Of a stretch of DNA of 64,000 nt, positions 35,601 through 43,790 are shown piece after piece (positions within the stretch are counted from its first letter, which is position 1; each line of letters starts with the position of its first letter). The DNA lies in NCBI GenBank assembly GCA_963788115.1, contig CAWBFD010000004.1, positions 1 through 64,000 on the forward strand, written 5' to 3'. The notes beneath the pieces are model-generated. The model saw nothing but the letters and a program-made list of their open reading frames with translations, was not told the DNA's origin and searched no databases. The stretch comes from CAWBFD01 sp963788115 (GTDB lineage Bacteria > Actinomycetota > Thermoleophilia > Solirubrobacterales > 70-9). The position numbers were made by a program, and so were the translations under genes.

Positions 35601-36785
35601 ATGCATGAGCCCGACTTCACGCTGAGCGCCGGACCGACGATGTCGTCGCTCCGGGTCCAGCAGGCCCAGGGGCGGCCGATGATCTTCGACTACGACCCGG
35701 TCTTCCAGGAGCGGTTCCGCGAGACCGAGCGGATGGTCGCCGAGCTGTTTCGCACCGAGAAGGACGTGGTGCTGATGCAGGGCGAGGCGGTGCTCGGGAT
35801 CGAGGCGGCGGCGCGCGGCATCGTCAAGCCGGGGATGAAGTGCCTCAACCTCGTCTCCGGCGTGTACGCGAAGTGGTTCGGCGACTGGCTTCGCTCATAC
35901 GGCGGCGAGGTCATCGAGGTCGAAGTCCCCTACGACGAGGCGCTCGATCCCGCCCAGGTGCGCGAGGAGCTCGAACGCCACGGCGACTTCGAGTTCGTCG
36001 CCCTGGTCCACTCCGAGACCCCTTCAGGGGTCGAGAATCCGCTCGCCGAGATCGGCCCGATGGCCAAGGACGCCGGCGCGCTGATGTTCGCCGACGTCGT
36101 CTCGGCGGTCGGCGGTACAGAGCTCCGCACGGACGAGTGGGGGGTCGACGTCGCCATCGGCGGGCCCCAGAAGTGCCTCGCCGGCCCGCCCGGGATGTCC
36201 CTTTGCACGGTCAGCGAGGAGGCCTGGGCGGCGATCGAGGCGAACCCGAACGCGCCCCGGAGCACGTTCCTGTCGCTGCTCGACTGGCGCGAGACCTGGA
36301 TCCGGGGCGGGCGGGTCAAGTACCCCTACACCCCCTCGGTCTCGGACGTGAACGGCGTCCACGCCGCGGTCGGGGAGTGCCTCGACGACGGCCTCGACGC
36401 GGTCATCGCTCGTCACGCAACCGCCGCCCGGGCCGCCCGCGAGGGCGTCAAGGCGATGGGCCTCGAGCTGTGGCCGCGGAGCGAGGCCTACGCCGCCAAC
36501 TGCGTCACCGCGATCCGGTGCCCGGAGGGGGTCGAGGTGAAGCCCACCCTGGCCCACATCCGCGAGCGCTACGGCGTGATGCTCTCCGGCGGCTACGGTG
36601 AGCTCACCGAGAAGCTGTTCCGGCTGGGGCACATGGGTCCGGGCTCGCGCTCGCTCTACCCGGTGGTCGCTGTCTCGGCGTTCGGCCGCGGCCTCCTCGA
36701 CTTGGGGGTGGACGTCGACCTCGGTGCGGGCGTCGACGCCGCGCTGCAGGCGCTCTCCGAAAGCAAGGAGGCCGTGCCCGTGTGA
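35601..36785 (+). CDS. Pyridoxamine-pyruvate aminotransferase
   Basis: Starting at ATG 35601 (SD GGAGG) the protein has 394 residues, almost the length of the M. loti enzyme. It is a fold-type I, class V aminotransferase with the PLP lysine at Lys191 (GGPQKCLAGPPG). Blocks recalled from M. loti PPAT recur: LSAGPT, FDYDPVFQ, GEAVLGIEAAA, ASGVY-like VSGVYAKWFG, EVPYDEALDP, TPSVSDVNG and RLGHMGP. It converts pyridoxamine and pyruvate to pyridoxal and alanine, the entry step for pyridoxamine. Ureidoglycine-glyoxylate and alanine-glyoxylate aminotransferases are relatives but fit the motifs less well, and no ureide genes are present. Its stop overlaps the next gene as GTGA. Confidence 0.87.
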   Translation: MHEPDFTLSAGPTMSSLRVQQAQGRPMIFDYDPVFQERFRETERMVAELFRTEKDVVLMQGEAVLGIEAAARGIVKPGMKCLNLVSGVYAKWFGDWLRSYGGEVIEVEVPYDEALDPAQVREELERHGDFEFVALVHSETPSGVENPLAEIGPMAKDAGALMFADVVSAVGGTELRTDEWGVDVAIGGPQKCLAGPPGMSLCTVSEEAWAAIEANPNAPRSTFLSLLDWRETWIRGGRVKYPYTPSVSDVNGVHAAVGECLDDGLDAVIARHATAARAAREGVKAMGLELWPRSEAYAANCVTAIRCPEGVEVKPTLAHIRERYGVMLSGGYGELTEKLFRLGHMGPGSRSLYPVVAVSAFGRGLLDLGVDVDLGAGVDAALQALSESKEAVPV

Positions 36786-37657
36786 CGAGGCTCCCTCCCT
36801 TCGAGCGTCACCGGCCGGCGACGGTCGAGGAGGCCACCGAGCTCCTCGAGGAATACGGCGATGACGCGGCGGTCTACGTCGGCGGCAGCGAGCTCTTCCT
36901 GCTGTTCAAGCTCGGATTCGCCGAGTACCCCCATCTGATCGACCTCAAGGCGATCGAGGAGCTGCGTGGGATCGAGCGCAGGGACGGCGGGCTGCGGATC
37001 GGCGCCGCGGAGACCCACCGGGCGATCGAGCGCGACCCGACCGTTCGCGCCGAGTGGCCGGCACTTGCCGCGATGGAGCGCAAGGTCGGGAACCTCCGGG
37101 TGCGGACACAGGGCTCGATCGGCGGCAACCTCTGCTTCGCCGACCCTCATTCCGACCCGGCGACGTTCCTGCTCGCCGTCGACGGGCAGGTCGAAGCGCG
37201 CAGCGGCGGGGGCGAGGCACGCCGGATCCCGGTCGAGCAGCTCGTCAAGGGTCCGTTCGAGAACACGCTCGCCCACGGCGAGGTCCTGACCGCGGTGCTG
37301 GTCCCGGCGCCGGCTCCCGGAACCGCGATCGCGCATCGAAAGTTCGTCCTCCACGAGCGCCCCGCGATCACCGTGACGTGCCAGCTGAGGCTCGAGGACG
37401 AGCGGCTGGCGGACGTGCGCCTCGCGGTCGGCTCCGCCGGGGTGGTCGCGGCCCGAGCATCGGACGCGGAGGGCCTCCTGACCGGCACCCGGGCGGCGGA
37501 GGTCGACGGGACGCTCGAGGAGGCGGGCGCGCTCGCCGCGGACGCCGCGGATCCGGTCGAGGACGCGAACGGATCGGTCGAATACAAGCGCCATCTCGTG
37601 GGCGTGCTCAGCGGCCGCGCGGTGCGCGCCGCGATCGCCGAGGCCCAGGGCCGCTGA
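36782..37657 (+). CDS. Molybdenum hydroxylase, FAD-binding subunit
   Basis: The 291-residue protein is the medium subunit of the xanthine dehydrogenase/CO dehydrogenase family, with the FAD motifs YVGGSELFLL and TQGSIGGNLCFADPHSDP. It starts with GTG inside the PPAT stop (GTGA). No large or 2Fe-2S subunit is adjacent; those at 23108-25878 in the divergent arm lack an FAD partner. The split set links the two arms functionally. Confidence 0.88.
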   Translation: MTRLPPFERHRPATVEEATELLEEYGDDAAVYVGGSELFLLFKLGFAEYPHLIDLKAIEELRGIERRDGGLRIGAAETHRAIERDPTVRAEWPALAAMERKVGNLRVRTQGSIGGNLCFADPHSDPATFLLAVDGQVEARSGGGEARRIPVEQLVKGPFENTLAHGEVLTAVLVPAPAPGTAIAHRKFVLHERPAITVTCQLRLEDERLADVRLAVGSAGVVAARASDAEGLLTGTRAAEVDGTLEEAGALAADAADPVEDANGSVEYKRHLVGVLSGRAVRAAIAEAQGR

Positions 37658-37731
37658 GCCCCGCAAATTGCGCATAGTGGCTCCCGATCCGGGTAGCCGA
37701 TCCTCGACAGCTTCTATCAGGAGGAGTCGGG

Positions 37732-38289
37732 ATGGCCCAGCAAACAAAGAGCAAGGGCAGTCGGGGTTCGACCCGCAGTCGGTCGAACTCGCGCAGCTCG
37801 TCGACCAAGGCGCGGACCTCGAAGGCGCGATCCAGCGGCAGCCGTTCCCGGAACGCGAGCAAGACACGGAATACGTCGCGTTCACGGTCGTCGACGGCGC
37901 GCGGGGGATCGAGCTCGTCGAACGGCAAGAGTCCGGTCGCGACGGCGAAGGATGCCGTCGGGTCCGCCGCCAAGAGCTTGAAGACTCCGGCGCTCGCTGC
38001 CGGAGCCGGACTTGCGGGCATCGCGGGTGGCGTCGCGCTCACTCGCGACAGGCACAGGAAGGTGCTCGGCGTCCCGCTGCCGAGCCAGAGGACGGCGCGC
38101 GCGACGTCGAAGAACCTGGCCGAGGCGGCGAAGAACGCCGGCGCGCTCGCTGAGCGCACCGGCCAGGTGGCCGAGCAGGTGCGAGTCGTGAGCGAGGCGC
38201 TCTCCCAGAAGGGCAGCCATCGCCGATCCCCGATCGAGGTCGTCCTCGAGGGTCTTACGAGACGTTCGCAAGCAGCAAAGCCCGAGTGA
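37732..38289 (+). CDS. Ser/Arg-rich basic protein, function unknown (paralogue 1)
   Basis: The ATG follows GGAGGAG by 5 nt. The 185-residue product starts with MAQQTKSKGS and has about 60 residues almost purely of Ser, Arg, Thr, Lys, Asn and Gly, surely disordered and strongly basic. An Ala/Gly-rich hydrophobic stretch (LAAGAGLAGIAGGVAL) and an amphipathic helical C-terminus follow. The layout equals that of the next gene. I do not recognise the family. A nucleic-acid-binding or membrane-surface role would fit the tail, but this is a guess. Confidence 0.7.
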   Translation: MAQQTKSKGSRGSTRSRSNSRSSSTKARTSKARSSGSRSRNASKTRNTSRSRSSTARGGSSSSNGKSPVATAKDAVGSAAKSLKTPALAAGAGLAGIAGGVALTRDRHRKVLGVPLPSQRTARATSKNLAEAAKNAGALAERTGQVAEQVRVVSEALSQKGSHRRSPIEVVLEGLTRRSQAAKPE

Positions 38290-38332
38290 ACTGCCGTCAC
38301 CGACGGCCCATCAGAAAGAGAGAAACCTGACA

Positions 38333-38782
38333 ATGGCGCAAGCAGGCAAGTCATCGACCACGAAGCGGCGGTCGAGCTCGAACAGCCGGAACTCGAAGAG
38401 CCGGGGCACCAACAACCGCAGCTCGAACAGCCGCAGCACGAAGAGCAGGAGCGCGAACGGCAAGGCCGCAGCGAGCCGGAACGGCGCGTCGGCGAAGCTC
38501 AGCTCCGCGGGTCAGACGGTCGGCGAAGCGGTCTCCAAGGCCAAGACGCCGCTGATCGCGGGTGGCGCCGTGCTCGCGGGGGCGGCAGCGGGCGCCCTGG
38601 CCAAGAGCCGTGTCGATGCCTCGAAGGGGCCGATGCGGAAGCTCCCGAGCATGCCGAGCCTCAACCTGAGCAAGGTCGACCTCGAGACGGTGAAGTCGGC
38701 CGCCGAGCGCGTGGGCTCACTCAGCCGGCAGGCCGCCGACATCGCTGACGCGGCCGAGAAGACGCGCAAGAAGAACGGCTAG
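38333..38782 (+). CDS. Ser/Arg-rich basic protein, function unknown (paralogue 2)
   Basis: The 149-residue product repeats the plan of its neighbour: MAQAGKSS start, about 60 residues rich in Ser, Arg, Asn and Lys (SSNSRNSKSRG), an Ala/Gly-rich hydrophobic segment (LIAGGAVLAGAAAGALA) and a helical C-terminus (RVGSLSRQAADIADAAEKT). It is probably a tandem duplication that has diverged. Its stop directly abuts the convergent stop of the following minus-strand gene. Confidence 0.7.
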   Translation: MAQAGKSSTTKRRSSSNSRNSKSRGTNNRSSNSRSTKSRSANGKAAASRNGASAKLSSAGQTVGEAVSKAKTPLIAGGAVLAGAAAGALAKSRVDASKGPMRKLPSMPSLNLSKVDLETVKSAAERVGSLSRQAADIADAAEKTRKKNG

Positions 38783-39082
38783 CTACCGCGAGTAGTAGTG
38801 CACGAGCTGCAGCTCCACCCGCTCTGAGGGACCCGACAGCAGCGGCCCGATCCTGTCGTTGAAGGAGGCGAACTCGGGGTCGCTGTTGACGTCGTCTGCG
38901 GCCTCCCGATCCGTGAACACCCCCACGCCGCGCACCACACCGCTCGCCTCGTCACCGAGGATCAGCACCGTCTGGAGTGCGGGATGCTCGCTGAGGAAGC
39001 CGGCGGCGAACTCGGAGTAAATCTCCGCGACCTGCTCGTAATGGCCGGGCTTGGCGTGCAAGGTGAATTCGGCGACGTGCAT
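38783..39082 (-). CDS. Small dimeric alpha/beta-barrel protein (antibiotic-monooxygenase-like)
   Basis: Starting at ATG 39082 the product has 99 residues with a ferredoxin-like beta-alpha-beta pattern (HVAEFTLHAKPGHYEQVAEIYSEF ... VVRGVGVFTDREAADDV). This is the ABM/EthD type of small barrel. Such proteins can be monooxygenases, heme enzymes or stress proteins; the active residues are not clear here. The gene stands alone and converges on the Ser/Arg-rich gene. Confidence 0.65.
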   Translation of the reverse strand: MHVAEFTLHAKPGHYEQVAEIYSEFAAGFLSEHPALQTVLILGDEASGVVRGVGVFTDREAADDVNSDPEFASFNDRIGPLLSGPSERVELQLVHYYSR

Positions 39083-39240
39083 GGCGCGAGACCTCCTCTG
39101 CGTTGTCCCGCTTCCGGTGTGAAAGCGGAGCGCCATCGTAGTTGCGCCTGTCCCCCGGGAAGGGGTGGCAGTAGTAGATGAGCAGTGGTTCTAGGTCCAG
39201 AACGGCTGCCGTCAGTGCCGCGTCTCGGCGCTCCGATGCC

Positions 39241-39825
39241 TCAACCGCTACTCCGCAGCCCGGCGGCTTCGAGGGCCTTCGAGCGGTCCAGAAAGTCCTC
39301 CTGCTGTACCACCAAGCCCCGTCGGAGCTTGAAGAGCTGAAATACAGGTTCACTCACTGACACGCCGCTGCCCGAGCCATGTCCCCTCTGCTGAGCGGTG
39401 ACGAGAAACGTGTCTCCGAGGTAGAGAATCTCCTCGGGGTCCCACCGGATGTCCTTGAAAGCATCGAGCCAATAGCGCCAGAGCTGGCGCATCCCGTCGT
39501 GGCCGTAGAAAACCGGCTCCACGTCCGGAGGCATCAGGTCGGCGCTGGGGCGATACTCGCTTCCGGGGTCCCAGCCCAGTAGGACCGACTCGAAGTCCCG
39601 ACGGTTAGCTGCCGCGTATGCCTGCCATACACGACGGGCGACCATCAACCGCCGAAGCCGAGATCGCGGCGGCAGGCGCATGGAGGCGTCGGCGAGCAGG
39701 CGGTAAAGGGCGGGAAAGCGGACGAACAGCCCCTCATCCGGGCTCCGACGCTGCCCCGCTCTCTCCTTGCGAGGAGGGAGCGCGATTCGGGTCCCACGGA
39801 GGACCTCAGCGTTCTCCTGCGACAT
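39241..39825 (-). CDS. SnoaL-like (NTF2-fold) protein
   Basis: The 194-residue product begins MSQENAEVLRG and has a SnoaL/NTF2-like cone fold in its second half (RVWQAYAAANRRDFESVLLGWDPGSEY, FYGHDGMRQLWRYWLDAF, KALEAAGL). A basic insert of about 40 residues sits in the N-terminal part. Proteins of this type occur in large numbers in Thermoleophilia genomes. The catalytic role, if any, is unknown. Confidence 0.7.
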   Translation of the reverse strand: MSQENAEVLRGTRIALPPRKERAGQRRSPDEGLFVRFPALYRLLADASMRLPPRSRLRRLMVARRVWQAYAAANRRDFESVLLGWDPGSEYRPSADLMPPDVEPVFYGHDGMRQLWRYWLDAFKDIRWDPEEILYLGDTFLVTAQQRGHGSGSGVSVSEPVFQLFKLRRGLVVQQEDFLDRSKALEAAGLRSSG

Positions 39826-39936
39826 CGCCCGCGCAGTATCTCGCTCTGGCCGTGACCTAGATGAGTGAGGTGCTATCGCTGCGTGCGCCCCGGATCATCC
39901 AGCCCACCTATGAAGTGCGCCGCCGCGACGCACGCC

Positions 39937-40206
39937 TCAGGCGCTCTCGACGACCTCTCCCACGGCGACGTCGTCGAGTGTGACTGCGCTACCCGGGTTT
40001 TGCTGGATTTGCTCTGCGACAGCGCGAGCGGCGTCCTCAGACTCAAACACGATGGTGCCCCTGCCCTGGTCCCCGTTCTCGATTCTGGTCCAGTAGCCAG
40101 CGACGAAACCGGGTGCCTGCTTCACGCGCGGCACAATCTCGCCGCGCAGGTACTTCGTCGCCTCCTCGCCGTCACTGATCGTGACGCTGACGAACACTGC
40201 ATGCAT
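39937..40206 (-). CDS. Small dimeric alpha/beta-barrel protein
   Basis: The 89-residue product (MHAVFVSVTISDGEEATKY ... GFVAGYWTRIENGDQGRGTIVFESED) fits the small ferredoxin-like barrel family related to YCII and ABM domains. There is no clear catalytic signature. It lies alone between a SnoaL-like gene and a secreted protein gene. Confidence 0.6.
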   Translation of the reverse strand: MHAVFVSVTISDGEEATKYLRGEIVPRVKQAPGFVAGYWTRIENGDQGRGTIVFESEDAARAVAEQIQQNPGSAVTLDDVAVGEVVESA

Positions 40207-40283
40207 GGTGGCTCCCTTCAGATCGACGTGGACCGACCCTATCGCTCATTCGGGAGTCGCCGAAGGTCCCCGCCCTCTCCTGA

Positions 40284-41126
40284 TCACAGATCCCAGTTGA
40301 GGGTCTGGTTCCGCGTCGTGAGGGGGATGCCCGCGAGGAGCGCGGGCGAGAGCCTACGCGGGTTGTACTTCGTGGCCGCGTTCGTCGCCACCTGTGGGCT
40401 GGCGCTCATCTCGGTGTAGAAGAGCAGGTAGCGGGTGCCGTTGCCGGGTATCGTCAGGTTCTCGAAGTCCACGGTGAGCTCCCCGTCTCCCGGGCCGCTG
40501 ATGACGGTGTCGACCCTCTCCCGGGCGCCCGTGCCGTAGAGGACGAAGCTCACGGTGGGGTCGTCGCCGAACCCGTTCGCCCCCGGCTCGCTCGAGACCA
40601 CCCAGCGGTCCGCGGTGGTGAAGCTCTGGTCACCGCTGCTCGACGCCTGGGTCACCTCGGCGCCGTCCGAGCCCATGTTCGAGGACCAGGTAATGGTGCC
40701 GGTGAACGGGCTCGCGGAGGGGTTCCTGAGCCGGATCAGAGAGCGCAGGTAGGGGCCCTTGGCCACCTCGGTGCGGGCCACCGTGAGCGCGCCGGTGGGG
40801 TCCGGGCCGACCGCAAACGCGTTCGTCGTCGTATTGAAGTCTCCCTCGCCGTCGCCGTCGACGAAGTCCATGCCGTTGACCCTGACGGTGAGGCCCCCGT
40901 CGAAGGCGTCGATGCCCAATCGCCCGGCGAACAGCACTCCCTCGTCAACGGGACTAAAGACGCTCGCGTCGTTGGTGAAGTCCCAAGCGCGCCCGGCGCC
41001 GAACAGCCCGGAGTCGTTGATGTCCCGGGTCACGGCCTGCGCGACCCCGGCCGCGATCAAGACCGAGAGCGCAACCAGCGCCGGGATCAGGACCCGCCAA
41101 GCCTCGTTGCGGTGGCGTCCGTGCAC
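40284..41126 (-). CDS. Secreted protein of unknown function
   Basis: The 280-residue product has a signal peptide (VLIPALVALSVLIAAGVAQA) and a mature part that looks all-beta (LTVRVNGMDFV, SLIRLRNPSASPFTGTITWSSNMG, LTVDFENLTIPGNGTRYLLFYTEM). No catalytic motif or known domain is recognised. It probably acts outside the membrane. Confidence 0.65.
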   Translation of the reverse strand: MHGRHRNEAWRVLIPALVALSVLIAAGVAQAVTRDINDSGLFGAGRAWDFTNDASVFSPVDEGVLFAGRLGIDAFDGGLTVRVNGMDFVDGDGEGDFNTTTNAFAVGPDPTGALTVARTEVAKGPYLRSLIRLRNPSASPFTGTITWSSNMGSDGAEVTQASSSGDQSFTTADRWVVSSEPGANGFGDDPTVSFVLYGTGARERVDTVISGPGDGELTVDFENLTIPGNGTRYLLFYTEMSASPQVATNAATKYNPRRLSPALLAGIPLTTRNQTLNWDL

Positions 41127-41221
41127 TTCAGACCTCCCTTGCCGGTATCGAGCATTTGGAGGCTACCAGTCATGCGGCGGCAGTCAGCAACCGCGTGCGG
41201 GCGCCCCTGTGCCTTCAGCCG

Positions 41222-41617
41222 CTACTCCGACAGCCCGGCTGCTTCGAGGGCTTCGGCCCGCTCATGGTCAAGAAAGAGCTCCAACCGCGTCGCGAGGCCG
41301 TCCGCGTTCAAGGTCCACACGGTCCAGCCTTCGATATCGACCTCGATGCCGCTTCCTGCTCCTCGCACCCGGACGTGGTTGCGGACCAGCACCCTGTTCC
41401 CATTGACGGTGAACTCGGATGGCTCAATCTGTTGCTCTTCGAAGGCGTCAGGCCGCATCCACCCGCGCAGCGCGTCCGCGCCGTGGAGCGAGCCCATGGG
41501 GCGCACGAGCTCGATCGTGGGATGAGCGACCTCCATTGCCGCCTCGAAGTCGCGGCGATTGAACGCCTCGTAGAAGCGCCGCAGTCGGGCGATGATCTCC
41601 TCGTCTCGCTCGCCCAT
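41222..41617 (-). CDS. SnoaL-like (NTF2-fold) protein
   Basis: The 131-residue product is a typical SnoaL-like protein: LRRFYEAFNRRDFEAAMEVAHPTIEL at the start, HGADALRGWM in the middle and EALEAAGLSE at the end. The C-terminal EALEAAG motif is shared with two neighbours at 39241 and 41709, so these are probably paralogues. Function unknown. Confidence 0.75.
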   Translation of the reverse strand: MGERDEEIIARLRRFYEAFNRRDFEAAMEVAHPTIELVRPMGSLHGADALRGWMRPDAFEEQQIEPSEFTVNGNRVLVRNHVRVRGAGSGIEVDIEGWTVWTLNADGLATRLELFLDHERAEALEAAGLSE

Positions 41618-41708
41618 CGCCGCCCAGTATCTCGCTTGAGGCGCGGCTATCGGAACCGTCAGAACGGCCGTCGTCTGTTAGAGCGCCCCGGCGCCCATAC
41701 ACCAGCCG

Positions 41709-42110
41709 CTACCCTCGCTGCCCGGCAGCCTCGAGGGCTTCGGCCTCCGTCCTCACAGCGCACCACCGGACGATCTTTCCGTTGCGCGCGTGGGCGACCT
41801 GCCACACCGTCAGCTCGATGGGCGCGTCGCTCTCTCTGCCATGGCCGTGTTGGCGCAAGCGCGAGATCGTCGCGTCTCCGAGCTCGCGCACCTCCTCGAC
41901 CTCGCTGACGAAGTCGGGGTAGACGTCGAGGAGGCTCCCATACCAGCTCCGGAGACCGTCGTGGCCCCGGAAGGGGTGGCCGCCCTCGAGGCCCGTGCGC
42001 AACGAGACGACCTCCACTTCGGGATCGTGGAGCGCGAGAAGGGCGTCGAGGTCGCGACGATTGAAGGCGGCATGGAAGCGGTGGAGAAGCTCCACGTTCT
42101 CGTCCGACAT
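41709..42110 (-). CDS. SnoaL-like (NTF2-fold) protein
   Basis: The 133-residue product starts MSDENVELLHRFHAAFNRRD, the form typical of this group, and ends EALEAAGQRG. GHDGLRSWYGSLLDVYPDF matches the SnoaL pocket region. It is a paralogue of the two preceding SnoaL-like proteins. No catalytic assignment is possible. Confidence 0.77.
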   Translation of the reverse strand: MSDENVELLHRFHAAFNRRDLDALLALHDPEVEVVSLRTGLEGGHPFRGHDGLRSWYGSLLDVYPDFVSEVEEVRELGDATISRLRQHGHGRESDAPIELTVWQVAHARNGKIVRWCAVRTEAEALEAAGQRG

Positions 42111-42206
42111 CGCCCGCTCAGTATCTCGCTCTGGCCGTGGCTTAGCCGAGTAGGTCCCCCCAGCCCATAACGCGCGAAGCAGCGGTATGGAGGGCCCAGG
42201 GCGGCC

Positions 42207-43025
42207 CTACACCTCAACCACCGGGTTCCGCAGCGTCCCGATCCCCTCGACCCCGACTTCCACGACGTCGCCGTCCTGAAGCGAGCGGGGCGGGTCCATG
42301 TACTCGCCGCAGCCCCATGGCGTGCCGGTGAGCAGCACGTCGCCGGGATCGAGCGGGAAGCTTCGTGAGCAGAAGGCGAGCAGCTCCGCGACACCGAACA
42401 CCATCTCCGCGGTGGAGGAGTCCTGGACGAGCTCGCCGTTGACGCGGGTGCGGAGCGGGAGCGCGGAGACGTCTCCGATCTCGTCCGGCGTCACGATCAT
42501 GGGGCCGAGGGGGCAGAAGGTGTCGAGGCTCTTCGCGCGCACCCACTGGCGGTCCTTCCTCTGGAGGTCGCGCGCGGAGACGTCGTTCGCGACGGTGTAG
42601 CCGAATACGTACGAGAGCGCGTCCTCGGCCGGCACCGAGCGCATCCGGCGCCCGACCACCACCGCCAGCTCGACCTCCCAATCGGCGCGCTCGGTCAGCG
42701 AGCGGTCGAGTTCGATCCGCTCGCCGTCGCCGATCACGCTCGAGGGGAGCTTCGCGAACACGATCGGCTGCTCGGGGGCGGACTCGAGTCCCTGCTCGCG
42801 AATGTGGTCGAGGTAGTTGAGGCCGATCCCGATGACCTTGTCCGGGCGAAGCGGTGCGGTGAGGCGGGCGCGCTCGAGGGGCTCGGCATCCCCTGGCGGG
42901 GCGGGCGGCGGCTCGCCGGCGCGGATCAGGTCAAGGATCGACGGCGCCCTGAGCGGGAGCAATGCATCGCCCTCGACCGCAACCGGGACGAGCCGATCCG
43001 CGAGCTTGGCGGTGCCGAAACGCAC
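42207..43025 (-). CDS. Fumarylacetoacetate hydrolase family enzyme
   Basis: The 272-residue protein has the FAH-fold motifs: IGIGLNYLDHIREQG, the metal ligands in WEVELAVVVGRRM, YTVANDVSARDLQ, and the LTGTPWGCGEYMDPPRSL loop. FAH-family enzymes handle ring-cleavage products (isomerase, decarboxylase, hydratase or C-C hydrolase). It ends the operon that begins with the four molybdenum-hydroxylase genes and includes a cupin and an ABM protein. A role in the lower pathway of an aromatic or N-heterocyclic compound is likely. Confidence 0.87.
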   Translation of the reverse strand: MRFGTAKLADRLVPVAVEGDALLPLRAPSILDLIRAGEPPPAPPGDAEPLERARLTAPLRPDKVIGIGLNYLDHIREQGLESAPEQPIVFAKLPSSVIGDGERIELDRSLTERADWEVELAVVVGRRMRSVPAEDALSYVFGYTVANDVSARDLQRKDRQWVRAKSLDTFCPLGPMIVTPDEIGDVSALPLRTRVNGELVQDSSTAEMVFGVAELLAFCSRSFPLDPGDVLLTGTPWGCGEYMDPPRSLQDGDVVEVGVEGIGTLRNPVVEV

Positions 43026-43033
43026 GGCCCGGC

Positions 43034-43324
43034 TCAGTCGAGCGCCTCGTAGACCTCGCGGCGCCGGTCGGCGAGCCGCGGAATCGCCTCCTCGAGGCCC
43101 CAGCGCTTGAAGTGCTCGCTGCCTGTGTGGGCCTTGCTGGCGGCCTCGTCGTCGTAGCGCTCGTACATGAAGAAGACGGCCGGGTCCTCGGGGTCACGGT
43201 GCGGCTGGTACTGCTGCACTCCCGGCTCGGCGCTCGAGGCCTCGGCCAGCTGCTCGACCGCGGCCGCCACCGCCTCCTCCTCGCCTTCCTTCGCGACCCA
43301 CCTCACCGACACCACGTAGCTCAT
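43034..43324 (-). CDS. Antibiotic biosynthesis monooxygenase-domain (ABM) protein
   Basis: The start MSYVVSVRW at 43324 is preferred because GGAAAGGA lies 7 nt upstream of it; an ATG 6 nt earlier is too close. The 96-residue product has the ABM pattern with GVQQYQPHRDPEDPAVFFMYERYDDEAA and HFKRWG. ABM proteins include cofactor-free quinol monooxygenases and heme-degrading enzymes. It lies 8 bp upstream of the FAH-family gene. Confidence 0.78.
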   Translation of the reverse strand: MSYVVSVRWVAKEGEEEAVAAAVEQLAEASSAEPGVQQYQPHRDPEDPAVFFMYERYDDEAASKAHTGSEHFKRWGLEEAIPRLADRRREVYEALD

Positions 43325-43354
43325 CCGCATTCCTTTCCTTGCGTCTTCGACTGG

Positions 43355-43783
43355 TCAGCGCTCGACGTGCTCCGCCCCACGCTCGGGCCCGAGCACGAGG
43401 TCGCGCTCGCGATCGGGGACGTGGTCGAGCGGCACAGGGGAGAGCGCCTCGATGAAGCTGCATCCCGGCTCCGAGTACAGCTCGTGCTCGAGCCCACGGT
43501 TGATGACCACCGTGTCGCCGGCGCGGAGAGTCTGGGCCTGCTCATCGACGGTCATCGTCAGCTCGCCGTCGAGCATCACCATCACCTGCTCGGTGTGATC
43601 GTGGCTGTGACGGAGGACCCGCTTGCCGGGCTCATACCTCACCCGGCAGACGAGCACCTTCTCGCCGCCGACCGCCTGGATGTGGACCCCGGGCGCGAAC
43701 TCATAGGTCTCGACCCCGTTGAACGTGCGAAACGGCGACTCGCTCACCTCGCCCACCCGTCGATTGTCGGGTTCCATACCCAT
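43355..43783 (-). CDS. Cupin protein
   Basis: The 142-residue product has a full cupin metal site: HSHDHTEQVMVMLDGEL (two His and a Glu) and GDTVVINRGLEHEL (His). It follows the last molybdenum-hydroxylase gene by 7 bp and so belongs to the same operon. It may be a small dioxygenase or isomerase. Substrate unknown. Confidence 0.82.
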   Translation of the reverse strand: MGMEPDNRRVGEVSESPFRTFNGVETYEFAPGVHIQAVGGEKVLVCRVRYEPGKRVLRHSHDHTEQVMVMLDGELTMTVDEQAQTLRAGDTVVINRGLEHELYSEPGCSFIEALSPVPLDHVPDRERDLVLGPERGAEHVER

Positions 43784-43790
43784 GCGGTGC

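Noticed and set aside
23108..37657. Purine/ureide catabolism (xanthine dehydrogenase, nucleoside importer, ureidoglycine aminotransferase)
   Set aside because: The aminotransferase motifs fit pyridoxamine-pyruvate aminotransferase better. The lactonase, pyridoxal-dehydrogenase-like and FHMPC-dehydrogenase-like proteins have no place in purine breakdown, and no allantoin genes are present.
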